A stretch of 64,000 nucleotides of DNA, taken from Rhynchopus sp. YZ270_cl-10. Taxonomy: Eukaryota; Euglenozoa; Diplonemea; Diplonemida; Diplonemidae. The notes beneath the pieces were generated by a model. The model was not told where the DNA came from. It did not search any database and worked only from the letters and a program-made list of their open reading frames with translations. The position numbers and the translations under genes are program-made. Below are positions 8,471-19,739 of this stretch, in pieces (positions within the stretch are counted from its first letter, which is position 1; the number at the start of each line of letters is the position of its first letter). The stretch is taken from NCBI GenBank assembly GCA_964035575.1, contig OZ037847.1, forward strand, positions 1,262,001 through 1,326,000, read 5' to 3'.

Positions 8471-9935
8471 GTGAAAATGATATTTTTGCTGGGATCCTTC
8501 ACAAACGAGACGTAAAATAGAGTGATTTTATGAACAAAATGTGGGTACCTGTAAGTGAGAGTGTGAATGAGAGTAGGGGAACATGTGAACATCAATCAAA
8601 AGCAGGGAAGGGGTTACTTTTTTTGATATATGCCTCCTATGACTGGTACTAATTACAAGATGTCACCACTCATCTCGCCTGTAGGGGGGGGGCAGGTGTA
8701 TAGAGCATCACAGAAGGGGGGTTTTTTTTTTTGCACTCATGATCATGGTTTGTTCTGTTGCACATTGATGTTAATCTTGACTTCTTGTGGCGTCTGAGTT
8801 GGGGGACTGTTGTTCTGTGTCAACAGCTGTGACATCGCAACTTGACCGGCCTGTGTGACTTCGGTGTACCTTTGTGGCATTGCCTGACTGACCCACCCAT
8901 AGTGGCGTTGCATCTGTACAATAGATGCTCCTGCCTCAGCGGCTTGAGTCGCAGAAGACCTGCGGAAGCTGTGCCCAGTGTACGAACCGTCCAGCGCAAG
9001 CACCCTCGCGACTTCTGCAGGTATGCCGTACATTTTGTTGATGCCAAGAGGTTGCACACGAAAGGTCCCAGTAGTAGTTCTGTCAGCTGTCGTCTTAGTT
9101 CCAGTGATGAAGAAGCGACCCTCCTGTGAAACTGGTGAGCGCCGGTTCAGGTACTCCTCCACCACACAAAAGTAGATGCTGTCTCTTGGTACCACAAACC
9201 TCCCACGCTCCATGTCGGCCTTTTTCACCTTAGCACAGTGCTGGTACGTGAAGAGGTATCCCACTGGTGATTCCTGATAATTTGTCATCTCAAGCATCAG
9301 TGCTTCTGTGCATCTCATTCCCGACAGAAAACACACCGCGACGTAAGCCTTGCGGACACACCAGTAGCAGTCGCTCAACTCGCTCATCTTGAGAAACATC
9401 TCCACTTCTCCCTTCGAAAACGTCTTGCTCTTCTTCGTCGATTCGTCACTTCCCCAGGTCTTCAGCAACAGCCCGATGCGGTGGTACTCCTTTAGTGAAA
9501 AGTCGAACTCCGTCTTGAACATAAAGTTGAGCTTAGAGTAGCACGACCATAATGAGCTGGCTTTGTAGCTGCGTTCTTCGCGCAGGTGTGTCAAGTAAGA
9601 GACCACATGTTCTTCTCTTGGCTGCTTCCGCCCCGTGATTTTATTGTGTTGTAAAAACTTATTCCACTCCGTTTTGTATGCAGTGCTTGACTTCAACCCT
9701 GCCAGAAGCTCGGTCTCATACAGATCCTCCATAGCCTCCTTCTTCTTGGTCCTTGGCATGATTTGTAGGGTGGAGTGTGTGGTTTTGTGACTGACAGAAA
9801 ACAGTGAAACTTTTTTTCACGCCAGTGAAACTTTTTTTCACGCCTCCAGCGAAATTACTAAGAGCAAGCGTGAAAAAAAGCTCACTTTATTTCACGCCCC
9901 GTTTGTGAAGGATCCCAGCAAAAAGTCATTTTCAC
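8471..9935 (-). mobile_element. YR DNA transposon (Crypton-like) with terminal inverted repeats
   Basis: The single gene 8743-9759 lies between inverted repeats of about 42 bp: GTGAAAATGATATTTTTGCT then GGGATCCTTCACAAACG at 8471-8507, and the inverse at 9899-9935 with a small difference. TTTCACGC motifs are repeated between the gene start and the right repeat. The known Crypton elements generally lack terminal inverted repeats, so this architecture is unusual. No clear target duplication is seen; YR enzymes need not make one. Confidence 0.65.
8743..9759 (-). CDS. Crypton-like tyrosine recombinase
   Basis: 338 residues, one uninterrupted frame. It has the order expected of a tyrosine recombinase: R149 in FLSGMRCTEAL, H263 and R266 in GHSFRRSSA, W289 in HYGWVS and the nucleophile Y298 in QRYTEV. 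A lysine near 178-180 (KVKKAD) is placed like the beta-hairpin lysine. Residues about 10-100 form an N-terminal core-binding region (LLAGLKSSTAYKTEWNKF, SKLNFMF, LLLKTWG). There is no reverse transcriptase nearby, which separates it from the retroelements at 31-44 kb and points to the Crypton group of DNA transposons. All catalytic residues are present, so it may be active. It would cut and rejoin DNA through a phosphotyrosine link. Confidence 0.85.
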   Translation of the reverse strand: MPRTKKKEAMEDLYETELLAGLKSSTAYKTEWNKFLQHNKITGRKQPREEHVVSYLTHLREERSYKASSLWSCYSKLNFMFKTEFDFSLKEYHRIGLLLKTWGSDESTKKSKTFSKGEVEMFLKMSELSDCYWCVRKAYVAVCFLSGMRCTEALMLEMTNYQESPVGYLFTYQHCAKVKKADMERGRFVVPRDSIYFCVVEEYLNRRSPVSQEGRFFITGTKTTADRTTTGTFRVQPLGINKMYGIPAEVARVLALDGSYTGHSFRRSSATQAAEAGASIVQMQRHYGWVSQAMPQRYTEVTQAGQVAMSQLLTQNNSPPTQTPQEVKININVQQNKP

Positions 9936-9957
9936 ATGTGATATAAAAAAAAAAACC

Positions 9958-9992
9958 CCCCAGATCTGGCCAGATCTGGAAATCTGGCCAGT
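9958..9992. repeat. CCAGATCTGG palindrome array 2 (short)
   Basis: CCCAGATCTGGCCAGATCTGG-like unit followed by AAATCTGGCCAG, just outside the right end of the YR transposon. Confidence 0.6.
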
Positions 9993-10079
9993 TTTTTTTT
10001 TTTCTCAGATTTCTGGCTATTGTCTCCCAGGGAAAGGGACTCTCGAATTTTTTTTTTCGCCCCAAAATAGGGCTAATTT

Positions 10080-10755
10080 CGACGATTTGAGGCCATTTAA
10101 AGCAAAATTTGGCACTTTTGAGCATCTGTGGGGGTCTAAAACGTGGTTTTGCGAACCCGAAATTTCGTGGTTTTTACCAAAGACAAGTCGATTTTTGAAA
10201 AATCTCAAAAAAAAAAATTTTTTTTTCCGGGAAAATTTTGACCCCTGAGTAGGGTTTTTGTGCACCAAAAAGTGCAAAAAAACGCAAGAGTCGGGTGTTT
10301 TGACGATCTGGGGTACCGCCATATGCACTACAGGGGCCCACAATTTCGACTTTTTCTTAGCAATTTCCTTCATAATTTTTTTTTTCCGATTTTGGCAAAG
10401 GCAAATCTCAGGCAAAAAAAATTCACCCCTGATAGTGGGTCCTTGGGTGTCCAGATGCCAAAAACACAAAATTTTTGATGTTTTGACCATCTGTGGGCGC
10501 CTAAAACGCACTTCTCTGCCCAAAAAAATGAATATCGATTTTTCCTTAGCGTTTTTATAGCCGTGATTTTTGGGTATTTTTTCGCAAAGGGAAAAAAAAA
10601 ATATCAACCAAAATAGTGGGTCCTTGGGTGACCAAAAATGCAAAAAAAACGCATTTTTTTGGTGTTTTGACCCTTCAGAACCACCCAAAACGCACTTTTG
10701 TGTACCAAAACACGCATATTTCACATTTCCTTAGCAATTCCTTCACAAGTGCAAG
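10080..10755. repeat. Diverged tandem repeat, unit about 185 bp
   Basis: About three and a half units. Landmarks recur at near 185-base spacing: GTAGGG/GTGGGTCC with TTGG near 10248, 10434 and 10616; TTTTGACCATCTG(TG)GGG-like blocks; and CCTTAGCAATTCCTTC-like blocks. The units differ by many substitutions and T/A-run lengths. A 235-codon open frame on the - strand crosses it but is repetitive and without domains, so I do not call a gene. Satellite-like. Confidence 0.65.
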
Positions 10756-12580
10756 GTGATTTTTGACCAAACTAATTTTGTGCACTTTTTTTGTGGTCAC
10801 GTGACGCTAAAATCCTCTCCGTGATGCGAGAATTACATGTGAGAATGCGATAATGATTCTCGCGTGCGAACGCCCAAAACCACGAGGACGCAAGCAAGGC
10901 TTCAGTGCACTTAGGTACAGGATGCGTCGTTTTCAGTTACAAAAAAGGGTACTGTGAAGCGGTTGAGGCACACACAGACCCGCTGCAAAATGCATCTGGG
11001 ACCCACGCTAGACCCCCTAAAAGCTGTAAAACCATATATTTCCATCTCGCGACCCCAGCGGATGTGGACTGAGGTGTTTTTTTTTGGGTGTTTAGAAAGG
11101 TTTTTGTCCGATTGGAGAATTTTTTCGGTAAGTGTTGCATTTTGTCCCCACTGAGTGTGCACTCAGAAAACACTCATCAATAAAACGACCTGGTAAAAAA
11201 TAGTTATTTTCTATCGTAGTAGTGGGTTTGTTGTGCAGTGATGTTCTTTGTACCTGGAGAGTGGGCCGAGTGCAAGGTATGTTTTTAACCCCCCGGTTTT
11301 CTCCCTTTTCGACATGTCCGCTATTTTTTAGCTATTTTTTTTTTTTGTCAACAAAAATGTCACTTTTACGTTTAAGGGGTACGGGGCGGCTTCTTGTTTG
11401 TTTGTTTGTTTTTTTGTTGTAGTCTCTACTTTTACATTCAATTTCTCTTAACAGGTACCCGAACCGACGACCCTTCATCGTGACAGCGAAGCAGTGCCGA
11501 TGGAAGAGCTGGTGCAATTATTTGAAAACCAGGTGGCGATCGTAAAAGTCGGGTTTATATACCAACTTTTCCATTAACCCACCCCATAGACCACCCTAAT
11601 TATTATGAAACTCTTAGTCAGTCACTGCTATAGCCATTTAATCCAGGGAGCATAGCTAGTGCAAGAAATTCGACTTCGGGATCCGGAAAGTCTGTCCTCT
11701 GCTTGCGGAGGACTAGGCACAAGAAAATATTGCGTTCCCCCAGAAAACCAATTTTTGTCAGAGTAATTTTTGCCCAGGGCATGCTCTTGAAGCATGGCGG
11801 CTTGGTGTGAGAAGGGGCAGTGTATTGTTTTGTTCTAGATTTCAACGGTTGTTAGAACGAGTCAAGTGGATGCTTATCTAAACACTGACTTTAGTACAGA
11901 CCCGAGAGATCACACATGACTTTGAGGAAAGAACAAAGCAATGCATCTGTACCCGCACGCCAGGTTGTAGTTACTTCAGAATTTTCTTAAGTTTGCATGA
12001 ACGAGGAGGGGCGAATCATTCTTCGGGAACCATTAGCTGTATACCATGGAATGATTTTCTCAAAAACACCACGTGGGGGCTGAATTCAATCCCTTAAGAA
12101 TTGCGAATTCAGCCTTTGTAGAAGGTACGTCTTACTTGTACTTGTACTTGTATGCCGTGTCCACCCTTCTCGACCTTACCGGTTCACATGTACGAATAAT
12201 ATTAGGCAGTGGTAACACCCTTCTCAATTGTGCAAACTTAAGAATTTTCTGCTGTAACTTACCAAAATCGATTTTCTTTCACCCCAAACACCCGCAACAC
12301 CCCACCTGCTACTTCGGTAGCCTGTGTTGTTGGGAGTTGGTTCTCATGTTGATCCCCAGTGTTTTGCACTGCTTCTTCTGAGCCCAACGCTGTTTGGCCT
12401 GTCGACGTAATAAATACGAAGACAGGGCGGCGGTGCCAACAATTTTCCGATGATGTAACGTTTATCTGATTGATTTATCGTTTGATATACCTTGTGTGTC
12501 CTACTTCGTAACTTGCACACACGAGCAACGTATATTGAACGGTACTTCAAGCGATACTTCGTTATGTCATTGGGGTACCT
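10756..12580. other. Noncoding spacer
   Basis: No gene, RNA or mobile element recognised. Open frames are short. A micro-repeat CTTGTA is present three times at about 12133-12152. Confidence 0.5.
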
Positions 12581-12770
12581 GGAAAAAAAAATTTTCCCAG
12601 ACGTCCCAGATCTCCCAGATTTGGCCAGATCTGGCCAGATCTGGCCAGATCTGGGACGTCTGGGAAAATTTTTTTTTCAAAAAAAAAAAAAAATTTTTCC
12701 AGATCTGGCCAGATCTGGGCGGCCCAGATCTGGAGATCTGGCCAGATCTGGCAGCATCCGTGGTTGAATA
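12581..12770. repeat. CCAGATCTGG palindrome array 3
   Basis: At least eight CCAGATCTGG-type units. The first part, from AATTTTCCCAGACGTCCCAG to CTGGGACGTCTGGGAAAATT, is itself an inverted repeat. The array ends CCAGATCTGGCAGCATCCGTG, the inverse of the start of array 1 at 8149. Confidence 0.75.
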
Positions 12771-14637
12771 AATAGTTATTTTTTTTTTTTTGCAGACGTT
12801 ATCAGCTTCACTTTTTTCTAAAACAGGGATACCACGGATGCCGAAAGTACTTGAAATGGAAAAAGTACTTGAAGGTTCAAAAAAACCCCAGTACTTGATA
12901 CTTGAAGTGCTTGACCCTTTGTATCCGTCATGCGTTCTGTGCATATTTTTTTTGCACACTTTTTTTTCAACTTCACTCGAAGCACAAAAAAAACGTCAAA
13001 GGTGGCATATATTTTTGTTAGAATTGCGTTGTGTGGTTAAAGCGGTCTTGAGAACGAGTTGATACCCTCCCTGATGCCTGATGATGATTGCTGAATGTGT
13101 GTGTGCTGTAGTGTTTGCTGTCAGAATGTATCAGGATGCAGATGTAGTCAGAGATTTATATACCATAGTAGAACTGAGGCTGAACCTCAGTTTTGAAAAA
13201 AAAAAAAAACTTTTGCAGATTTGGAGAAAAAGTTTTTTGCATTTTTTGGGGAACTGGGTTGCTGATCGCACCATGAAATCCCGTACCATACAGGCTGTAC
13301 CCAATTTTTTTTTGCCTGCGGCGCCATTTTTCCTTTTTTGCTCCGCAAAAAAGGGTTCGTTGAGTGACTCTGTGGTGTAAAAGGCTAGATTTTTACACCG
13401 TACCCCAATTTTTTTTCGCCTGCGGCGCCATATTATATTATTTTTTTTGCTTCGCAAAAGAAAAATTGAGTTACGTCCTGATATGGGTGAAAAAATTGCA
13501 TCCGGGTGCCCTTTTGTGCACTCCTCCTGAAGGGGTGAAAGGTGCTGTGAATGCTACCCTGTGCGCTGGAGTCAGGCATAGTGCATGTGTGGAGGGACCT
13601 GCTGGAGCCCTAGCCAGTGAAGCCCCCTGGGCTAGTACAATGATGATACTTCAATCTTAAGTCCATTTCTTCAAAAAAGCCCCTCCGTGCCTCCAGGCCC
13701 CTCAGGAATAGCAACCTCACTTTTTTTGCACTTTTGGTAAGGAAAAAAATCGTATATAAATCCCTGGATGTAGTCTACCAAAAAAAAAAAAAAAAACATA
13801 AGATCGTCGGATTTTGTTTTGTTGACGACTGCATTCTATATGTGATTGCTGCTGCTGGGTTTGTATTCGTCATCAGGAGGAGAAAAAAAAGCACAATATT
13901 TTTGCCATCATTACTTCCCCCCTCCTGTGAAGGGGGTGCTGCTCTCAGCATTAAAATATCCATTTTTCTTTTTCGTGTTCTTTCTCCTCCCTCTCAGATT
14001 CTCTGTCGGGGGGAAAGTGTTACAAAGCCTTCAACAAAAAGACTCCCCCCAGCCCACGACCTGATTTTTATTTAGGTTTTGCGGGTTTTGCACGCAGTTC
14101 ACGCCTCCTTGAATCGGTGTTATTCTAGATGCGGAAGAAATAGGCAGTTTGGAAAATACAAGCGTCCTCTCTTTTTGTTAAAAGAAATCTTCATTATTTC
14201 TCAACGTCTCACATTGCATGCATTGTACATGCCATATCCCCCGCAGTTTGGTTGCACATTGCGTAGTGTCTCCCCTCAAATACATGCACAGACTGCATCA
14301 CGCGGAGTGGGGAACGACAGCTTGCGCTTCTTTGGAATCTATTGTCTTGTTCCCCCCCTACCACCCCACCACCCGTATCTCTCTCTCTCTCGACAGGTTT
14401 AATTGGCCGAGGAAAAAGCTAAAGTCAAACACAAAACACACACCCTATCCCTTCATATCTAACCCCTTTTTTTCTCTCACACAACAGCCGTTCTCGTTCC
14501 TTCGTTAACTTTTTCCCCCCTAAGGGAAATACATAGAAGAGGAACCCCGTCTTTGCACAACACAGCCGTTTTAACCCTCTCCCCTTACCCCCGGTACCCA
14601 TCCACATCACACCGACTCTTTGGAGCTCAGTATTAAG
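12771..14637. other. Noncoding spacer upstream of the Pro/Gln-rich gene
   Basis: Contains the dispersed repeat at 13270-13440. Otherwise T-rich with no supported gene. From about 14340 to 14600 the + strand becomes C/T-rich, as before the TBC gene, and may hold the promoter. Confidence 0.5.
13270..13440 (+). repeat. Dispersed repeat with mini-hairpins, copy 1
   Basis: About 170 bp, repeated inverted at 29341-29510. Holds GCCTGCGGCGCC twice, the hairpin TTTTTTGC-TCC-GCAAAAAA, and GGTGTAAAA..TTTTTACACC. Another TTTTGC-TTC-GCAAAA hairpin follows at 13447. The shared open frame (FYTTESL..EPFFAEQKRK) crosses the hairpins and is probably not coding. Confidence 0.75.
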
Positions 14638-17167
14638 ATGGATATCAGCAAAGAACAGGTATGTCGGATGATTTTGGCCACCTTTGCAATATTTCCCCTT
14701 TGTTTTTACCCTCCCTTTTTAGATAGCGTTTCTCGTTGTCTCATGACGGTTTCGATTCTCTGCCGATATCCACCTGATATTTACCCCGCGTATAGGCGCG
14801 AAATCAGGTGGGATATGTCTCATAAAACAAATAACGCTCGTTTTGTAAAAATTCGATAAAATACTAATAGAGCAAACGCGAAGAACATATCAGGGATTGC
14901 CACATATCACACCACCTACACCCTTCACAGCAAGCCCTCGCAGCGCAGATTTCAGCACTGCAAGGCAGCCTAGCAGGGCAAGTGGTATGCCATGTTGCTT
15001 TCCTTTCCCACCCCTGCTTGCACGCCCCGGGACTTCATTCCACCTGTTGTCGGTCGAACACCATTTTTCCACAACATCCTTTCTCAGTAAAGGGTCACCA
15101 ACTTTTCTCTCTTTTTTCAACTTCCATTTCCTCTTTTTCAGGACCCTCTCGCTGCCTTGGCGAGTCTCGGACTGAACGGAAAGGCACCGGTACCTACGAT
15201 GCCGTTTGGCCTGCCTGCTGGCGTTGGCGGCATCGCCGGTGTAGGCATGGGTGTGGGTGGCGTCCCTGGCGCTGGTGTTGCTCTGGGGGGCGCCGCTGCT
15301 GTGCCTGGCGACAGCACTGCCGCCTACAACGCACTGATGGCGAACATGCAGCAGCAGATGCTCATCCTGGCGGCACAGAGCGGCACACCGCCGCCCGCTG
15401 TCGTCACACCCATCATCCCCGATGCCTCACCCATTCCAACCCCCCCTGCCGACTCACCCCCCAGCTCTGTCCAGGAGATCCCCGACACCACCGATCGCCG
15501 CAACGGACTCAACCACGCTGCAAAACCCTTCCTTCCAAAATTCGGTGAAGTCGAAACCGAAGACGACATGCCCCCCATGCCCGACATCGACAAAGCAGAA
15601 GGCGCAACCCCACCACCCGCCATGCTGGAGGAGGAGGAACAGACCGACCACATGCCTCTCATCGATGACGACAGCGACGACAGTGATGATAGCGACGACA
15701 TTGTTCTCACCGCTGTGCTCCGCGCCCAGGCCGTGCAAGAGGAGGAGGAGGAGGAAGAGCAGAAACGGCGCGACTCCCCAGAAACCATCCCCGAGGAGGT
15801 TGTCCCCGAGGTGGAAGAGGAGCAGGAGTTCCGCCCCATGGGGGTGCACTACAACAGGGCAAGCTTCCCCCCTGCTTCACCGCAACCTGACGCACCACCG
15901 CTGCCTGATGCACCAACACAGCCGGTTGCAACGCCGTTGCCTCCGTCACCCCCAGCAAGCCTCCCCAGCGAGGACAAGACTGTGTCGCCCGGGTCAACCA
16001 GCTTGCCTGTAAGCGACGAGGCTGAGCAGGTCCCCGCAGCGGTGAAGATGCCAGACGCAGGTATGGCAGATCCGTTCGCCTCGGCAGCCGCGCAACTCGG
16101 TATTGATCCTAGCACGCTCGCAAATTTTCAGACACTGCAGCAAAGCATGCAGGGTCTCCAAAGCATTCAGAACGTGCAGAATTTGAACCAACAGCTCCAA
16201 ATGTTGGTGAACGGGAACATGGGGATGCAGGCGGCGAACCCAATGAACCCAATGAATGCGATGAACCCGATGGGCATGTTGAACGCCAACGCAGTCAACA
16301 TGATGTACCAGACGCAGCTGCAGCAGCTGATGCAGCAGCCGCAGCAGGTCGCGCAGCCGCAGGTAGATGCCGCGATGTTGGCGCAGATGCCAAACTTCGC
16401 GCTTCCCGCAATGGGGCTTGCCGGCACACCTGGGATAGGTGTCCTACCCATGCCTGGTGTGCAGCCCACTATCCCCCTCCCGCAGCCCACCCAGCAGCCC
16501 AATGCAAAGGGTGATGTGCGCAACGTCATGGACTTCTTCGGCAAACCCATAAAAGCAGCCACACCCGCACCCAAGAAGGCGAAAGACGCACCACGCATCC
16601 CAGTCCCACAGCCGCTTGCACAGCCGCCGGTGTTTGATGCAAATGAAAAAGAGCTGCGGACACTTTCGGCGATCAACGCAGAGGATCTGACGGCACAGCA
16701 AAAGGCGCGGATGAAGGAGCTCAAGAACGCGCGTCGTACCCGTCAGGTTGCGGCAACCAGGTTCCTGACTAAGGAGGATTCTGACAGCTCTCTGACGAAG
16801 AAGCGTACCCCGGGTGAGCCCTCGCCGCCTGGTGAGGGGAGACGCGCACGTCGTCGCAAGTACCGTCTTCTCAAGGAAAAGGAGGAGGAGGAGGCTGGTA
16901 CGTCTAGCCCCCCTCCTCCGGCGGCTGCCAGACCGACTCTTGCTGGGGAAGGGAAGGAAGAGCCCGCGAAGCTTGCACAGCAGAAGCCGCGCGAGCCGCA
17001 GCAGCAGCAGCAGCAGCAGCCAGCTGCTCCAGCAGAGACCCCGTCTGGGGACATCCTGGATATGTTGAACGTATGTGAAGAATCATTGATTTTTTTGGGG
17101 GGCTGTCATTGAGTACCCTAATTATTCACCAAGGTGGGTGATTCAGTCGATTATCGACAAAAAGTAG
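14638..17167 (+). CDS. Pro/Gln/Met-rich low-complexity protein, three exons
   Basis: Exon 1 is 14638-14658 (MDISKEQ), exon 2 15142-17070, exon 3 17147-17167 (SIIDKK, TAG). Both introns are GT-AG with GTATGT donors and pyrimidine-CAG or TTCAG acceptors, and all joins keep phase 0, giving 656 residues. I do not recognise a family. Residues about 20-70 are Gly/Ala/Val-rich; then Pro-rich with acidic runs (DDDSDDSDDSDD, a run of Glu); residues about 300-440 are Gln/Met/Asn-rich with NPMNPMNAMNPMG; a basic segment near 515-580 holds KARMKELKNARRTRQ and GRRARRRKYR; a Gln run comes near the end. The basic stretch and Q-rich flanks could suit a nuclear RNA- or DNA-binding protein, but this is inference. 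Without the splice to exon 3 the frame would end VCEESLIFLGGCH. Confidence 0.75.
14659..15141 (+). other. Intron 1 of the Pro/Gln-rich gene
   Basis: 483 bases, GTATGTCGG donor and CTCTTTTTCAG acceptor. It splits the frame after codon 7. Confidence 0.75.
17071..17146 (+). other. Intron 2 of the Pro/Gln-rich gene
   Basis: 76 bases, GTATGTGAAG donor, CCCTAATTATTC as likely branch site, GGGTGATTCAG acceptor. Removal joins AAC to TCG and leads to a stop after six codons. Confidence 0.65.
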
Positions 17168-17465
17168 CGGTGTCCACGAAACGCGAGAATGACGGCTGCG
17201 TGGAGATTACACGAAAAGAAAAAAAAAAGTGAGATGACGACATGTCGTCAATTTATCAATTTATCAAAATAATACAGAAAGGCGCCGTGAAGAACAATGC
17301 GCTGAACAGATTCCTGCAGAACAACACTCACATCACCCCAAAGTCCCAGAGCGCAGACGAATGATCTGTGTGTTCGGGGGCGGATGAAAAGAAAAGGACT
17401 TCAAATAAAACCCAAATTTAAAACCAACAAAAAAAACAAAAAAAAACAACAACAAAAAAAAAAAA

Positions 17466-17502
<37 letters not shown>

Positions 17503-17764
17503 AAAAAAACACAGAAATCAATGCGGTCCGTTTCGTTTTTGTCACACTCCCACCTATCTTTCTCCCTCCCTGAGTACGACCCCCTTCTTTTCTTTTTTTA
17601 TTTTTCTTCCATTGCGCGCTGGCCTGTTCCTTGCTTGATGTTATTTATTTACTTCAGTCTGTACAGGCACTTTCCCGCCGAAGTTTCAGTGCTGAGTGTG
17701 CCAAAGCCCTGCGTCTTACGGGACGTTTTGTAATTGGCTTTTGCATTTTTATTTTTTTATTTTC

Positions 17765-17802
17765 AGGTGGCTAAGCGCGTCTTAGATTCATCTTAGCTTT
17801 TC
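17765..17802 (+). repeat. Hairpin repeat, class A
   Basis: AGGTGGCTAAG, loop CGCGT, CTTAGATTCATCTTAG, then CTTTTC. Shortened loop, stem kept. Confidence 0.6.
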
Positions 17803-18929
17803 TGTTTGCTTTGTGGTCATTGTTTTTTTCCCCCCTTTCCTTCGCAAAACTAAAAAAAAAACACACAACTTTTTGTATAACCTACAAACCCCACTTGGTG
17901 GATAAAGCGTCCACGATTCTTTGAAATGCCCCTTTCAACAATTCGATCAATTTTTACGACCAATTTGGATCAATAGTACTCTCAGTATTTATTCCTGGCA
18001 TTTTCTCTCCTACCCCCACCGCCCCAGTACTGTTTTAGTTTTTCGCCGAGCTACGTATTTCGTCGATTCCTCAAATATCCCAACAGTACACAGTCCCTTC
18101 GTTGGATCCTTCCCCAAGTGGTTGGTATGGGTTATACTCAAAAAGAAAAATATCATATTGTTTTTGCTTTGGTCGTCTCTCATCTCACTGTGACGTGTGG
18201 TGTGCCTCCCTCCTCTTCGATGGTGAAGTAAATGACTGGCTTTTTTAGTTGCGGTTTTTGACTGTAAACCTGCAATGAAAAAAACCATAAGTAGCACTAC
18301 AAGTCTATGGGGTTTATAGGTTGAGATGGAGTGATATGCACCACTCCTCTTGACCAGGCGCAAAGGTAAAGAGCGACTCTCTAAAGGTTGGCCTCGTGGA
18401 AGTTGTTTTACGGGCCCCGATCGATTTTTTTTTTTTTTTTTTTTTTTTTTTGAGTGTCATTTACTTCACTGTCGAATGCAAGGGTGGTGTTGTTTGTGGG
18501 TGAAGATCGTACTTCCTGCGCTCCACTCTGTACAGCCTGCCTTTGTCTCCCCTCCTCCCTACCCCAGATTTTTTTTGTCACCCCACCCCATTTTTCTTCA
18601 AATAAGGAGAAGATTTTTGTTTATTTTCAAAGAAAATATGCTGTTCTGTGTATTGTCTGGCGAGAGAGAGTTGTTTTTCGAATCCTTTCCAATCACAGAA
18701 CCCATCTTAGGATAGGTGATTGTCGATACTACACAAAAAAAATCAAGCATACCAGAAAAGGGTAACTGTGCATTCATTTAGTGGAAAGCAGTTCACCTTT
18801 CAAAAAAGGGGACATAGGGAGGGGCGAGGGGGGCAAATATAACCAACAATGAAAGCTTAACTCTATTAAGGATGTGTTTACCCGTGAGGTGCACTCATCA
18901 TTTGCAAGGGATGGGAGGGTTTTTTTTTT

Positions 18930-18970
18930 AGGTCACTAAACATGAGGTTGAACTCATGTTTGCGACTTGA
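18930..18970 (+). repeat. Hairpin repeat, class A variant
   Basis: AGGTCACTAAACATGAG, loop GTTGAA, CTCATGTTTGCGACTTG. The stem AAACATGAG/CTCATGTTT is perfect but has a sequence of its own. Confidence 0.5.
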
Positions 18971-19361
18971 TTTTTTACTTCTTTTTTCTCTTTAGTGTTT
19001 ACTAGAGGATGACCATACTGTATGCCGGTTGCCCCCTTTTTTTAAACACAGTTTCCACACTTTTGAACGAACAGCAACATCGCACCCCATTCACCCTTAA
19101 CCCAGCAGGAAAACGCACATCTCATTTCAAGTTTGTTAAAACTTGGGCATGTGTTTTTTACTCGGAAAGAAAAATTTCAAAAAAAAAAAATTCCCTCATA
19201 TTTTTTTTTGGTGTTGTTCATAAATGCTTTGTTGCATTTCCGCAGAAATAAATAAAACACGCTTGGACTTCGTACTCCCTTTTTTGGTTCTTTATAACAT
19301 GCAACGCAACGCAAAGCACAGTGAGTACGTCGATGCCAGGAATTCCGTTGTGCATAAACTA

Positions 19362-19466
19362 TCGTAAATGTAAATATGTTGGACCGTAATAATGTTGGAA
19401 CGAATGAACGTTTTTTTTTTAGCAGTTTTCCAACATTATTACGTTTCAACATAATTACATTTACGG
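19362..19466. repeat. Foldback repeat with 38-bp arms
   Basis: CGTAAATGTAAATATGTTG and CCGTAATAATGTTGGAA are mirrored by TTCCAACATTATTACG and TTCAACATAATTACATTTACG-like sequence, with a spacer of about 27 bases. No coding content. Confidence 0.75.
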
Positions 19467-19560
19467 TAAATAAAAAAAAACGCCTAATCTAGAAGGAGCA
19501 TTACCCAACGACCACCCCCTGTTGATAAATAGTACCTCCCCCCCCACATTTTTTTTTCTC

Positions 19561-19612
19561 GGTGCTTGTGTCCGCCGAAATACGGTGAGGCGTTTGCACT
19601 TTCAACTTCTCT
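19561..19612 (+). repeat. Hairpin repeat, class C
   Basis: GGTGCTTGTGTCCGCCGAAA, TACGGTGAGGCGTTTGCAC, then TTTCAACTTCTC. Directly followed by a class B copy. Confidence 0.7.
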
Positions 19613-19616
19613 TTTT

Positions 19617-19658
19617 AGATATGTGTGCCTGCGAGGCCCATTCATCTTTAAGTCTTCT
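19617..19658 (+). repeat. Hairpin repeat, class B
   Basis: AGATATGTGTGCCTGCGAGG, CCCATTCATCTTTAAGTCTTC. Confidence 0.55.
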
Positions 19659-19739
19659 TTTTTCTTCTTTTTCTTTTGTTGGAATCGTGTAGAGTCAATC
19701 TACGCGTTCCTTTTTAGTCACTCACATATTTTTGTTAAA

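Noticed and set aside
8743-9759. Assignment of this recombinase to the DIRS retrotransposons at 31-44 kb
   Set aside because: Sequence similarity is limited to catalytic residues, there is no RT nearby and the ends differ.
10017-10724. 235-codon open frame on the - strand
   Set aside because: It follows the 185-bp tandem repeat, is Lys/Phe-rich from A/T runs and shows no domain.
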